DNA of 64,000 nucleotides from Azospirillum sp. 412522 (GTDB lineage Bacteria; Pseudomonadota; Alphaproteobacteria; Azospirillales; Azospirillaceae). The stretch is taken from the NCBI RefSeq assembly GCF_019805165.1, contig NZ_RWIJ01000014.1, forward strand, positions 1-64,000, in the 5' to 3' direction. A model generated the notes under the pieces. That model searched no databases. It saw nothing but the letters and a program-made list of their open reading frames with translations, and had not been told where the DNA came from. Position 1 is the first letter of the stretch. Each line of letters opens with the position of its first letter. Positions 8,244 to 17,477 of the stretch are shown piece by piece. A program made the position numbers and the translations under genes.

Positions 8244-11200
8244 GGCCGGGGAACGCCGTCTCAAGGTCGGTGGAAGGGGAGGCCGGATCCTCGGCCAGCA
8301 GCCGCTCGAGTTCCTCGGGCGACAGGCCGTCCAGTTCGGTCAGCATGCGCTCCAGCGCCTCGGGATCCGCCCTGGCCGCCTGGGCCCCGACGATGGTGGT
8401 GGCCATCTCGGCGATGGTCGGCGCCTGCAGCAGGGCCGAGAGCGGCAGATCCGCGTGCAGAAGCGACGAGATGCGGGCGTTCAGCTGCGTCGCCAGCAGC
8501 GAATGGCCGCCCAGTTCGAAGAAATTGTCGTGGATGCCGATGGGGGAGATGGCGAACAGCTCGGTCCAGATGGCGGCGAGGGATTGCTCGAGCTGGCTGC
8601 GCGGCTCGGTGAAGGCGTTGCGCAAGGCGGGCCGCTCGTGCGCCGTCGCCGGCGCGGCGTCCGCTCCGGCCGTCTCGCGCGTCACCCATTGGCGCAGCCG
8701 CGCGTGCAGATCGCCGGACGACACCACGACCTGTCCGAAACCGTCTTGCGCGATCGCGCGTTCGAGGGCGTCGGCCCCTTCGTCCGGGTCCATGTAGAAG
8801 GCGCTGACGGTGGCGCCCAGCCCGGCGACGGCGGCGCGGACCTGCGTGATCCGCCAGCTGTCCCAGTCGATGCTGATCCAGCGGATGCCGTCCCTGCGAA
8901 CGCCGCCGTTCCGGCTGCGCTGACGGGCGAAGGCGTCGAGGAACAGGTTGGCGGCGCTGTAGGCGGCGAAGCCGAGCCCGCCCAGCACCCCGGCCAGCGA
9001 CGACATCAGCACGCAGAAGTCGGGGGAGCGCCCGGCCAGGAGGGATTCAAGCACCAGCAGGCCCTGCGCCTTGGCGCGGAACTGGTCTTCGCAGTCGGCC
9101 GTTCCGACTTGCGTGATCTCCCGGAAGGTATCCGCCCCCACCGCTCCGGCGCCGTGGATGACGCCGTTCAGCGGGCCGAAACGCTCCTCCGCCAGCGCCA
9201 GAGCCTGTGCCATCGCCGCATGGTCGGAAACGTCGGCGGCGATGGTCAGGACCTCGGCGCCCAGAGCCTCCAGTTCCAGCACCTGCCGGATGCGGACGGC
9301 GCTGCGCGTATCCGGTGACGGGTCGGCGAGCAGGGCCGGCCAGTCCGTCCGGTCGGGCAAGGCGGTCCGGCCGAGCAGCACCAGACGCGCCCGGACCCGG
9401 CGCGCCAGATGGCGGGCCAGGGCAAGCCCGACGCCGCCGAGCCCGCCGGTCAGCAGATAGACGCCTTTCTCCCGCAAGGGCGTGGATGCGGGCGGCGGCA
9501 GCGCCGACGGCTCGTAGGCCTGCACCCAGCGTCGCTCCCGGCGCAACGCCAGCGCCGGGCCGTCGGGCTTCGTCGCGAACTCGTCGAGCAGCCGGCCGGC
9601 GAGCGCAGCCGGGTCCGCCGGGACATGGTCCACGTCGATGCACCGGCATGTCGTTCCCGGCCGCTCCTGCGGGGCGACCAGGAGGGGGGCGAGGAGGGTG
9701 GCCTTTTCCACCGCCAGGGGCTCGTGCCCGGTGACGTCGAACAGGCCGTCCGCGACGACCTCCAGCCGCAGGGGGCCGTCCTGGCCGCCGCTCCACAGCG
9801 AGCGGAGCAGCCGCAGCAGGCTGTGGAAGCCGGTGTCCTGCGCGTCGGCGAAGGTCGAGGGAGTCGGCGGCCCGCCGTCCGTTCCGGTCAGCGACCACAG
9901 ATGCACGACGGTGCGCGGCATTCTCCCGGCGTCGCGCAGGCCGCGGACGAGGCTGCGGTAGCCGTCCTCGTCGCGGGGGTCGAGCGTGGCCGCCTCGCCG
10001 TCCCAGTGGCCGTCCCAGTGGCCCTCCCAGTGGTAGCGGCTCCCGGCGCGAACGGTGGTGACGCGGTCGCCGCGTCCGCGCAGCCGCGCGGCCAGCGCGT
10101 CGCCGACCCCGAGGCGATCGCACAGGATCAGCCAGTTCCCGCCGGCATCGGAAGCTCCGGGAGGTGCGGAGGGTGGGGCGGCGGGCTTCCAGTAGGGCAG
10201 GTAGAACCAGTCCTCGACCTTCGCCCGCCGTCCGCAGTCGTCGCGACCGGCGACGGGCGGGTCGATCCAGTGGCGCCGCCGCTCGAACGGATAGGTCGGC
10301 AGGGGGAGCCGCCGCTCGCCGCCGCGGACCAGCAGCCGGGCCGGATCCGATGGCGCCCCGGCGATCCACAGCAGCCCAACCGCCCGCAGCAGCACGGCGA
10401 GTTCCGACTGGGCGGCATAGGACCAGCGCATCATCGGGATGACCGGATTGCGGCGGTCGCCCCGCCGGGCCCGTTCGGCCAGCGCGTGCGAGGTCAGCGA
10501 TTGGCCGGGCCCAACCTCCAGCAGGATGCGGCCGGGCGTGTCGAGCAGGCTGCCCAGCCCGTCCTGGAAGCGCACGGTGCGGCAGAGATGGTTCGCCCAA
10601 TAGGCCGGACTGGTCGCTTCGGCATCGGTGACCCAGCGGCCGGTGACGCAGGAGACATAGGGGATGCGCGGCGGCGCCAGCACCACGCCGGCCAGCAGCT
10701 TGCGCAAATCCGCGACGATCGGTTCCAGCATGGCGGAGTGGTAGGCATGCGTGCTGCGCAGGCGCTGGCAACTCACGCCGCTGTCGGCCAGATGACGCTC
10801 CAGCAGGGCGATGCCCGCCTCCTCGCCCGACAGCACGGTCAGGCGCGGGCCGTTGACCGCGCCGATGCAGACGCCGGGGGGAAGTTGGGGCCGCAGCTCG
10901 GCTTCGGGCAGGGGGACGGCCAGCATGGCGCCGGGCGCCACCCGCTCCTCGATCAGCCGGGCCCGCGCCGACACCACGGCGATGGCGTCGGGCAGGCCGA
11001 CCACCCCGGCGACGCAGGCGGCGACGAATTCGCCGATGCTGTAGCCGATGAGGCTGTCCGGCTCGATCCCCCAGCTGCGCAGAAGCCGGGCGAGCGCGTA
11101 CTCCACCACGAAGATGCCGGGCTGGCCCTGTGTCGGCCGGTCCGCGGGGGCGGATTCCGTCCCGCCGGCCGGATCCTTGCGGCGTGCCAGCATGGCGCGC

Positions 11201-13020
11201 AGGTCGATGCCGCCGCCCTCGGCCGTGGCGGGGGCGACGCTGCCCAGCACCGGCGCCGTCCAGTCGCGGCCGGGGAACAGGAAATCGCGGATGTCGCCGT
11301 CCTGATGGCGGCGCAGCAGCCCGGCGCACTCGTCCACCGTGCGCCGGAAGACCGGTTCGGTGCAGTACAGCTCCCATCCCATGCCGGCGTAATGGTCGCC
11401 CAGGCCGGGGAACAGGAAGGCGACGCTTGTCCGTTCGGCCGGGGCGGTGCCGGCCGGGCTGCGCTGGGGGTCGCCCGCGCGCAGAAGCGCCGCCGCTTCG
11501 GCCGTGCTGCCGGCCACCAGCATCCGGCGGTGCTCGAACGCCCGCCGGCCGCGGCGCAGGGTGTTGGCGACATCGGCGAGCGGCAGGCCGGGGTTGCGTT
11601 CGAGATGGCCGGCCAGCCGCCCCGCCGCCGTGTCGAGCGCCGCCGGGCTGCGGGCCGAGAGCACCAACAGCTCATAGGCGCGGGGCGGGAAGGCGGGAGG
11701 CGGAGGGGGCGGAGCCTCTTCCAGGACGACATGGACGTTGGTGCCGCCGATCCCGAACGAACTGACGCCCGCCCGCATCGGTCCCGGCCCGGCGAACGGC
11801 CGGCATTCGGCCGGCACATAGAAGGGGGTGCGCTCCAGGGTCATCGCCGGATTGGGCGTGGCGACGTGCAGGCTGGGCGGGATCGCGCGGTGGCGCAGCG
11901 CCAGCACCGTCTTGATCAGCCCGGCCACCCCCGCCGCCGCATCGACGTGGCCGATGTTGCTCTTGACCGAGCCGAGCGCGCAGGAGGCCGGGCCGCTCCC
12001 CCCCGCGAACAGCTCGGCCAGGGCGGCCACCTCGATCGGATCGCCGAGGCGGGTGCCGGCGGCATGCGCCTCCAGCAGCGCCAGCGTGCCGGGTTCGACG
12101 CCGGCCATGGCGAGCGCCTCCCCGATCACGCGAACCTGGCCGCCGACGCTGGGCGCGGTGTAGCCGACCTTGTCGCTGCCATCGTTGCTCATCGCCGATC
12201 CGCGGACCACCGCGTGGACGAAGTCGCCGTCGGCGACCGCATCCTCCAGCCGCTTCAGCAGGACGGCCCCGGCGCCGTCGCTCGACACCGTGCCGCGCGC
12301 CATGGCGTCGAAGGGGCGGCAATGACCGTCCGGCGACAGGATCCCGCCCTCCTCGTAGCGGTAACCCGAGATCAGCGGCAGATGGACCGAGACGCCGCCG
12401 GCCAGCGCCATGTCGCACTCGTGCGACAGCAGGCTCTGGCAGGCCAGATGCACCGCGGCCAGCGAGGTCGAGCAGGCCGTGCCGACGCTGACCGCCGGCC
12501 CCTTCAGATCCAGCAGGTAGGCGGCGCGGGTCGCCAGGAAGGTGGGATCGTTGCCCAGGGCCAGCTGGAAGGCGCCCGCCGCTTCCACCACCGGTCGGTT
12601 GGGCCACAGGTTGTTCAGCATGTACATGCTGAGGATGCTGCCGGCGAAGACGCCGATGGCGCCGGGACAGGCCCTGGAATCGTAACCGGCATCCTCCAGC
12701 GCCATCCAGGCGCATTCCAGAAAGACGCGCTGCTGCGGGTCCATCAGGGCCGCTTCGCGCGGACTGAAGCCGAAGAAGCCGGCGTCGAAGCTGTCCGCTT
12801 CGGCCAGGACGCCCTTGGCTGCGACGAAACCGGGCTGGCCGGTCACGCTGCGGTCGAAGCCGGCGGCCTCCAGCTCCTCGGGCGCAAAACGGGTGATCGT
12901 TTCCACGCCGTCGCGCAGCACTCGCCAGAAGGCGTCCGGGCTGTCGGCACCCGGCAGGCGGCAGGCCAGCCCGACGACCGCGATGGCGCCGGCCGGCAGA
13001 GGGGGGGAGCCGGTCGTCAT
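8236..13020 (-). CDS. type I polyketide synthase module, KS-AT-KR-ACP
   Basis: 1594 residues. Ketosynthase about 10-430 with the catalytic Cys in GTACSTS (about 180) and the two His in EAHAAGT (about 322) and NIGHV (about 355). Acyltransferase about 540-860 with the active-site Ser in GYSIGE and the specificity motif HAYHS, closest to the malonyl-type HAFH and unlike the methylmalonyl-type YASH. Ketoreductase about 990-1440 with NADPH loop TGGLGGVG, catalytic Ser in LMSSLAG and Tyr/Asn in AYSAAN, so it should be active. ACP about 1475-1545 with LGGHSLL. No DH, ER or MT. It extends the peptide by one ketide unit and reduces it to a beta-hydroxyl. The extender may be malonyl-CoA or an aminomalonyl-ACP made by the genes at 32119-35703. 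Overlaps both neighbours (TGATG, ATGAGTGA). Confidence 0.93.
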   Translation of the reverse strand: MTTGSPPLPAGAIAVVGLACRLPGADSPDAFWRVLRDGVETITRFAPEELEAAGFDRSVTGQPGFVAAKGVLAEADSFDAGFFGFSPREAALMDPQQRVFLECAWMALEDAGYDSRACPGAIGVFAGSILSMYMLNNLWPNRPVVEAAGAFQLALGNDPTFLATRAAYLLDLKGPAVSVGTACSTSLAAVHLACQSLLSHECDMALAGGVSVHLPLISGYRYEEGGILSPDGHCRPFDAMARGTVSSDGAGAVLLKRLEDAVADGDFVHAVVRGSAMSNDGSDKVGYTAPSVGGQVRVIGEALAMAGVEPGTLALLEAHAAGTRLGDPIEVAALAELFAGGSGPASCALGSVKSNIGHVDAAAGVAGLIKTVLALRHRAIPPSLHVATPNPAMTLERTPFYVPAECRPFAGPGPMRAGVSSFGIGGTNVHVVLEEAPPPPPPAFPPRAYELLVLSARSPAALDTAAGRLAGHLERNPGLPLADVANTLRRGRRAFEHRRMLVAGSTAEAAALLRAGDPQRSPAGTAPAERTSVAFLFPGLGDHYAGMGWELYCTEPVFRRTVDECAGLLRRHQDGDIRDFLFPGRDWTAPVLGSVAPATAEGGGIDLRAMLARRKDPAGGTESAPADRPTQGQPGIFVVEYALARLLRSWGIEPDSLIGYSIGEFVAACVAGVVGLPDAIAVVSARARLIEERVAPGAMLAVPLPEAELRPQLPPGVCIGAVNGPRLTVLSGEEAGIALLERHLADSGVSCQRLRSTHAYHSAMLEPIVADLRKLLAGVVLAPPRIPYVSCVTGRWVTDAEATSPAYWANHLCRTVRFQDGLGSLLDTPGRILLEVGPGQSLTSHALAERARRGDRRNPVIPMMRWSYAAQSELAVLLRAVGLLWIAGAPSDPARLLVRGGERRLPLPTYPFERRRHWIDPPVAGRDDCGRRAKVEDWFYLPYWKPAAPPSAPPGASDAGGNWLILCDRLGVGDALAARLRGRGDRVTTVRAGSRYHWEGHWDGHWDGEAATLDPRDEDGYRSLVRGLRDAGRMPRTVVHLWSLTGTDGGPPTPSTFADAQDTGFHSLLRLLRSLWSGGQDGPLRLEVVADGLFDVTGHEPLAVEKATLLAPLLVAPQERPGTTCRCIDVDHVPADPAALAGRLLDEFATKPDGPALALRRERRWVQAYEPSALPPPASTPLREKGVYLLTGGLGGVGLALARHLARRVRARLVLLGRTALPDRTDWPALLADPSPDTRSAVRIRQVLELEALGAEVLTIAADVSDHAAMAQALALAEERFGPLNGVIHGAGAVGADTFREITQVGTADCEDQFRAKAQGLLVLESLLAGRSPDFCVLMSSLAGVLGGLGFAAYSAANLFLDAFARQRSRNGGVRRDGIRWISIDWDSWRITQVRAAVAGLGATVSAFYMDPDEGADALERAIAQDGFGQVVVSSGDLHARLRQWVTRETAGADAAPATAHERPALRNAFTEPRSQLEQSLAAIWTELFAISPIGIHDNFFELGGHSLLATQLNARISSLLHADLPLSALLQAPTIAEMATTIVGAQAARADPEALERMLTELDGLSPEELERLLAEDPASPSTDLETAFPGHE
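10000..10035. repeat. 12-bp in-frame tandem repeat in the PKS AT-KR linker
   Basis: Two exact copies of GTCCCAGTGGCC are followed by a third with two or three changes. They encode the HWEGHWDGHWDG stretch, an odd aromatic/acidic run in the structural part between AT and KR. Confidence 0.75.
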
Positions 13021-16000
13021 CAGACCGCTCCGCTGCCGACAATGTGCCGGGCGCGGCGGCGTTCGAGCGCATCCTGCCGGGCCGAGGCGCGGATGCGGAT
13101 GCTGTCGGCGCCCCCATCCATCCCGCCATCCGCCTGTCCGCTATCCCTGTGTCCGCTATCCCTCTGCCCGCTATCCCTCTGCCCGGCGAGTTGGCGCAGC
13201 CGGTCGGACAGGGTTTCCACGGTCGGGTATTTGAACAGGTCGGTCACGGGCACCGCCACGCCGGTTTCGCGCTGCAACCGCTCCTGGACCTCCAGCAGCA
13301 GCAGCGAATGGCCGCCCTGGTCGAAGAAGTTGGTCTGCAGCCCGACCGTCGGAAGCTTCAACACCTCCTGCCAGATGCGGACGACGGCGGCCTCGGTGGC
13401 CGTGCGCGGCGCCTCCGACGGCGCGCCGACTTCCCGTGGGGCATGGCCGGAGGCCAGGGAAAGCAGGGCGCGCCGGTCGATCTTGCCGCTGGATGTCAGC
13501 GGCAGGCGGTCAAGCGTCAGCACGGTGGAGGGCACCAGCGCGGCGGGCAGCCTGTCGCGCAACCTGTCGCGCAGGGACTCCACCGGTCCGGCGGCCTGGG
13601 CGGGCGTCGCCGACGGAATCCCGCCGTCGCGGAAGAAGTCGCGGTGGAATGGGTTGGCGCGGAAGCTGCGGGCGTGGTGCGGCGAGTCATGGCGGAAGCC
13701 CTCCGGCCCGTGCCCCCGGCGGTCGAGGGTGCCTTCGACGTAATAGTCGGTGTGCAGGCCGTCCTCGCACAGCACGGCCCCGCAGGCGGAGGCGATGCGG
13801 TCCCCGGCCAGGACGCCGCGGCCGGGGTGGAAGGCGGGGAAGAAGACCGGCAGCCAGCAATGCTCATGGTCCAGGATGTCGATCGGTTCGCCTCCGCCGG
13901 TGTCGAGCGTCAGCCAGACCAGGAAGCCGTCGAACCGTCCGTCGCGCCGGAGGACGAACTCCGCCTCGCTGCGATACTCGGGATCGACGGGGCCGCGGTA
14001 GTCGAAGTCCTCGAAGGGCCGCGGCTCCGCCAGCAGGTGCGAACGGTCGAGTCCGCTCACGCACAGCCGGATGTCGAAAGGATAGCCGACCTCCCCGAAG
14101 ATGCGGTGGACATAGCGCGCGGCCAGCGGGCCGAAGCCCGGCCGGTGCAGCAACCCCTCCGGCAGCTGCACCGGGGCGTAGAGCGTCGTGCTGCGCGGCG
14201 GGATCATCCGCGCGCCGGGAGCCAGAAGATGGCGCACCCCGTTCATGATCGCCGCCGCCCCCTCGCTGCCGCCGATGGCGCCGACGATCTCGGACACGCA
14301 CACCTCGGCGGGCTCGGGCAGGGTCACCTCGGTCGCGTCGCCATGGATGACGGTTATGCGGTCCTCCAGCCCCAACTCCCGCACGCGGGCGCTGGCGCGG
14401 TTGAAGGTGTCCTCCAGCTTTTCGATGGCGTAGACCCGGCTGGCCCCGGCCTCGACGCAGAAGCGCGACAGCAGGGCTTCGGGGCCTGTGCCGACCTCCA
14501 GCACGACGCGGCCGGGCACCATGGCGCCGATGGCGGCGCGGTAGGCGTCGTTGCGCCGCTCGTCGCTGGTCATCGCATGGTAGGCCAGTTCGTCGTAGAC
14601 GAAGAATTCCGCGATGGACGGCCACCATTCCAGCGGCCTGGCCGCCGCGCCGGCGTCGCCCTGCACCACGAAGGCGACGAGCCTCCTCTCCTCTCCCTCG
14701 CCGACCGCCAGGACGGCCGCCTCGCGCACGTCGGGTTCGGCCCGCAGCACCCCTTCCACCTCGCCGGGTTCGATGCGGATGCCGCGAATCTTGACCTGCC
14801 CGTCCAGCCGCCCGAGATATTCGATGCTGCCGTCCTCGCGGAAGCGGGCGAGATCGCCGGTCCGGTAGAGCCGTGCCCCCGGTTCGCCGCCGAACGGGTC
14901 GGGGATGAAGGCGGCGGCCGTCAGGTCGGGACGGCCGGCATAGCCGCGCGACACGCCGGGGCCGCCGACATGCAGATGCCCCGGGACCCCGGCCGGCACC
15001 GGATTCAGGTCGCCGTCCAGCAGATAGATGCGGGTGTCGCCGCTGGGACGCCCGATGGAGGGCTTGCCCCCGTCCGGCTCGACCACGGCGATGCTGGCGC
15101 AGACCGTGGTCTCCGTCGGACCATAGGCGTTGAGGAAGCGGCGGCCCGGCGCCCAGCGGGCGGCGAGGTCGGCCGGACAGGGCTCGCCCGCGACCACCAG
15201 GGTGGCCAGATCGGGAAGCGCCGCGGCGGGCAGGCGGGCGAGGACGGAGGGCGGCAGCGTCGCCGTGCCGATCCGCCAGCGCTCCAGCAGCCGCAGCATC
15301 CCGGCGGAGGGCAGGAGATCCTCGCGCGCGGCCATGCAGAGCGTGGCGCCGGCCAGCAGGGCGGTGAAGATCTCCGACACCGAGGCGTCGAAGCTGAAGG
15401 AGGCGAACTGGAGCACCCGGCTTCCCGCGCCGATGCGGAAGGCGTCGACCTGCGCCTCGACCAGCAGGCGCAGCGAGCGGTGCGTGACCAGAACCCCCTT
15501 GCGCCGCCCGGTGGAGCCGGAGGTGTGGATCAGATAGGCGGCGTGTTCCGGCCGGGCAGCATCGGGAAGGTTGGTGTCGGCTTCGATTTCGGCTGCCGGC
15601 CCGGCCCGCGCGTCGTCCAGAGTCAGCAGGTGCCGGGCGGAACTGCCCGCCAGCGTCGGAGCGAGCGCCTCGTCGGCCAGCACCACGGCGGCGCCGCTGT
15701 CATCCACCAGATCGTGCAGCAGCGCGCGCGGGAAGGCGGGATCGAGCGGGACATAGGCGCCGCCGGCCTTCAGCACGGCCAGCACGGCGACGAGGCGGTC
15801 CAGCGACGGCGCCATGCCGATGGCCACACGCCGCTCCGGATCGATGCCGAGCGCCGCCAGCCGGCGGGCCAAGCGGTTCGCGGCGGCGTTCAGCCCAGCA
15901 TAGGTCAGGCTGCGGTCGCCGTCCGGCGCGGCGAACAGCGCGGCGGTTGCGTCGGGCGTCCGCCTGACCTGGTCCTCGAACAGGCGGGAGACCGGGCGGT

Positions 16001-17423
16001 CGGGCAGCCGGCGTCCGTCGGCCGTGCGCTCCTGGTTGCGGCTCCACGTCCCAAGGAGAACGGCGCGCTCCGCCGCGGGCAGCGGGTCCAGGCTGCCGAG
16101 CGAGCGCTCGCTCTCCGCCGCCATGTCTGCCGCGGCCATCCCGGCCAGCAGGGTGCGCATGTGCCCCAGCAGCCGGCGCATCGCCGCGGTGCCGAAGCGG
16201 GCCCGGTCGAACCCGACGCCGAGACGCCCGATCTCCCGGATCGCCAGGGTGACGGTCAGCGGAACGTCGGCGCGCTCGACGAAATCGCTCTCGCCGACGC
16301 GCAGTCCGCCGCCGGACAGCCTTTGGCGGTGCGAGGGGAAATCCTCGACCACCAGCAGGCTGTCGAACAGCGACCGGCCCCGCGGCACGGCGCTCCAGCC
16401 CTGGACGTCGGCCAGCGGCGCATGCTCGTGGCGGCGCGCGTCCGCCTGCGTCTGCTGCAGCGCGCGCAGCCAGCCGCCCAGGGACGCACCGGGCACGAGG
16501 CGGGCCCGGACGGGCAGGGTGTTGATGAACAGCCCGACCATGCCCTCGATCCCCGGCAGTTCCGGCGGGCGGCCGGCGACGGCGGTGCCGAACAGGACCT
16601 CCCGCCGTCCGGCGTAACGGCCGAGCAGGATTGCCCAGGCCCCCAGCGCCATCGTGTTCAGGGTGACGCCCATCGCGCGGGCCGCCTCGCGCAGGGCGCC
16701 GACTTCCGCCTCCGGCACCTCGATGAACTCCAACCCGTAGGCAGCGTCCCCGGCTTCCCCCGGTCCCAGATCGGTTGGCCCCAGATCGATCGGTGTCGGC
16801 TCGTCGAACCCGTCGAGCTCGGCCCGCCAGAACGCTTCCGCCGCCGACCGGTCCTGCGACCGCTGCCACGCGATGAAGTCCTTGTAGGGCCTCGGCGGCT
16901 CGGGAAGCACGTCGCCGCCGGAGCGGCGGGCCGCGTAGTCGGCCAGCAACTCCCTCATCAGGGTCGGCACCGACCAGGCGTCGAGGATGGCGTGGTGCCA
17001 TGTCCAGACCAGCCGGCATTCGTCGCCGGCAAGGCGGATCAGCGCGAGCCGCATCAGCGGCGCCCGTGCCAGATCGAAGCCCCGGCGACGCTCCGTTTCG
17101 CCAAATTCGGCCAGTGCCCGGGCCTGCGCGTCGAGCGGGAGGCCGCGCCAATCCATCTCCTCCAGGGGCAGGCGGACGCGCGGGCCGACCACCTGGAGCG
17201 GCTCCGGCAGGCCCTTCCAGGCGAAGGCGGTGCGCAGAACGCCGTGGCGGGCGATCACCGCCTCCCACGCCGCCCGGAACGCCGCGCCGTCGAGGTCGCC
17301 GTGCAGGGCGCAGGTCAATTGCTCGACATAGACATCGGAACCGGGGGCCGAGACGCTGTGGAACAGCATGCCCTGCTGCATCGGCGACAGCGGGTAGGCG
17401 TCGAGGGCGGGTTTGTCGCTCAT
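13020..17423 (-). CDS. NRPS module C-A(PRMT-like methyltransferase)-PCP
   Basis: 1467 residues. Condensation domain about 5-440 (YPLSPMQQGMLFHSV; HHAILDAWS, with Ala where the motif usually has Gly). Adenylation domain from about 470, with HTSGSTGRRKG, FDASVSE and NAYGPTET. The code read by eye is D-A-S-T-V-A-A-V-C-K, a known tyrosine code. About 290 residues (roughly 930-1225) are inserted in the A-domain C-terminal subdomain between motifs A8 (KIRGIRIEPGEVEG) and A9 (LPAALVP). They read as a SAM-dependent methyltransferase resembling protein arginine methyltransferases: YDELAYHAMTSDERRNDAYR, motif I VVLEVGTG, IEKLED, then SEIVGAIG and LLAPGARMIPP. The A10 lysine is in SSGKIDRRAL (about 1312). 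The PCP serine is in GGHSLLL (about 1372). The last residues carry an RDSGQ repeat. Expected role: activates a Tyr-like residue and methylates it in place. Confidence 0.9.
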   Translation of the reverse strand: MSDKPALDAYPLSPMQQGMLFHSVSAPGSDVYVEQLTCALHGDLDGAAFRAAWEAVIARHGVLRTAFAWKGLPEPLQVVGPRVRLPLEEMDWRGLPLDAQARALAEFGETERRRGFDLARAPLMRLALIRLAGDECRLVWTWHHAILDAWSVPTLMRELLADYAARRSGGDVLPEPPRPYKDFIAWQRSQDRSAAEAFWRAELDGFDEPTPIDLGPTDLGPGEAGDAAYGLEFIEVPEAEVGALREAARAMGVTLNTMALGAWAILLGRYAGRREVLFGTAVAGRPPELPGIEGMVGLFINTLPVRARLVPGASLGGWLRALQQTQADARRHEHAPLADVQGWSAVPRGRSLFDSLLVVEDFPSHRQRLSGGGLRVGESDFVERADVPLTVTLAIREIGRLGVGFDRARFGTAAMRRLLGHMRTLLAGMAAADMAAESERSLGSLDPLPAAERAVLLGTWSRNQERTADGRRLPDRPVSRLFEDQVRRTPDATAALFAAPDGDRSLTYAGLNAAANRLARRLAALGIDPERRVAIGMAPSLDRLVAVLAVLKAGGAYVPLDPAFPRALLHDLVDDSGAAVVLADEALAPTLAGSSARHLLTLDDARAGPAAEIEADTNLPDAARPEHAAYLIHTSGSTGRRKGVLVTHRSLRLLVEAQVDAFRIGAGSRVLQFASFSFDASVSEIFTALLAGATLCMAAREDLLPSAGMLRLLERWRIGTATLPPSVLARLPAAALPDLATLVVAGEPCPADLAARWAPGRRFLNAYGPTETTVCASIAVVEPDGGKPSIGRPSGDTRIYLLDGDLNPVPAGVPGHLHVGGPGVSRGYAGRPDLTAAAFIPDPFGGEPGARLYRTGDLARFREDGSIEYLGRLDGQVKIRGIRIEPGEVEGVLRAEPDVREAAVLAVGEGEERRLVAFVVQGDAGAAARPLEWWPSIAEFFVYDELAYHAMTSDERRNDAYRAAIGAMVPGRVVLEVGTGPEALLSRFCVEAGASRVYAIEKLEDTFNRASARVRELGLEDRITVIHGDATEVTLPEPAEVCVSEIVGAIGGSEGAAAIMNGVRHLLAPGARMIPPRSTTLYAPVQLPEGLLHRPGFGPLAARYVHRIFGEVGYPFDIRLCVSGLDRSHLLAEPRPFEDFDYRGPVDPEYRSEAEFVLRRDGRFDGFLVWLTLDTGGGEPIDILDHEHCWLPVFFPAFHPGRGVLAGDRIASACGAVLCEDGLHTDYYVEGTLDRRGHGPEGFRHDSPHHARSFRANPFHRDFFRDGGIPSATPAQAAGPVESLRDRLRDRLPAALVPSTVLTLDRLPLTSSGKIDRRALLSLASGHAPREVGAPSEAPRTATEAAVVRIWQEVLKLPTVGLQTNFFDQGGHSLLLLEVQERLQRETGVAVPVTDLFKYPTVETLSDRLRQLAGQRDSGQRDSGHRDSGQADGGMDGGADSIRIRASARQDALERRRARHIVGSGAV
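13135..13185. repeat. 15-bp in-frame tandem repeat near the NRPS C-terminus
   Basis: Three units of the form TGCCCGCTATCCCTC plus a fourth partial copy. On the coding strand they give three RDSGQ/H pentapeptides after the carrier domain, in the probable docking or linker region just before the PKS. Confidence 0.8.
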
Positions 17424-17477
17424 GCGCTGCGCTTTCTGTCCTTGGGCGGCGTTGCGTGGATGGCCGTGGAAGGCGGT

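Noticed and set aside
8244-8264. Upstream start of the terminal NRPS at 8264
   Set aside because: ATG 8243 gives the usual overlapping start with the PKS stop and a natural N-terminus (MSETSSRIKEL).
13135-13185. CRISPR-like array
   Set aside because: The repeats are contiguous, 15 bp, in frame and without spacers; no cas gene is near. The same holds for the repeats at 4363, 10000 and 34493.
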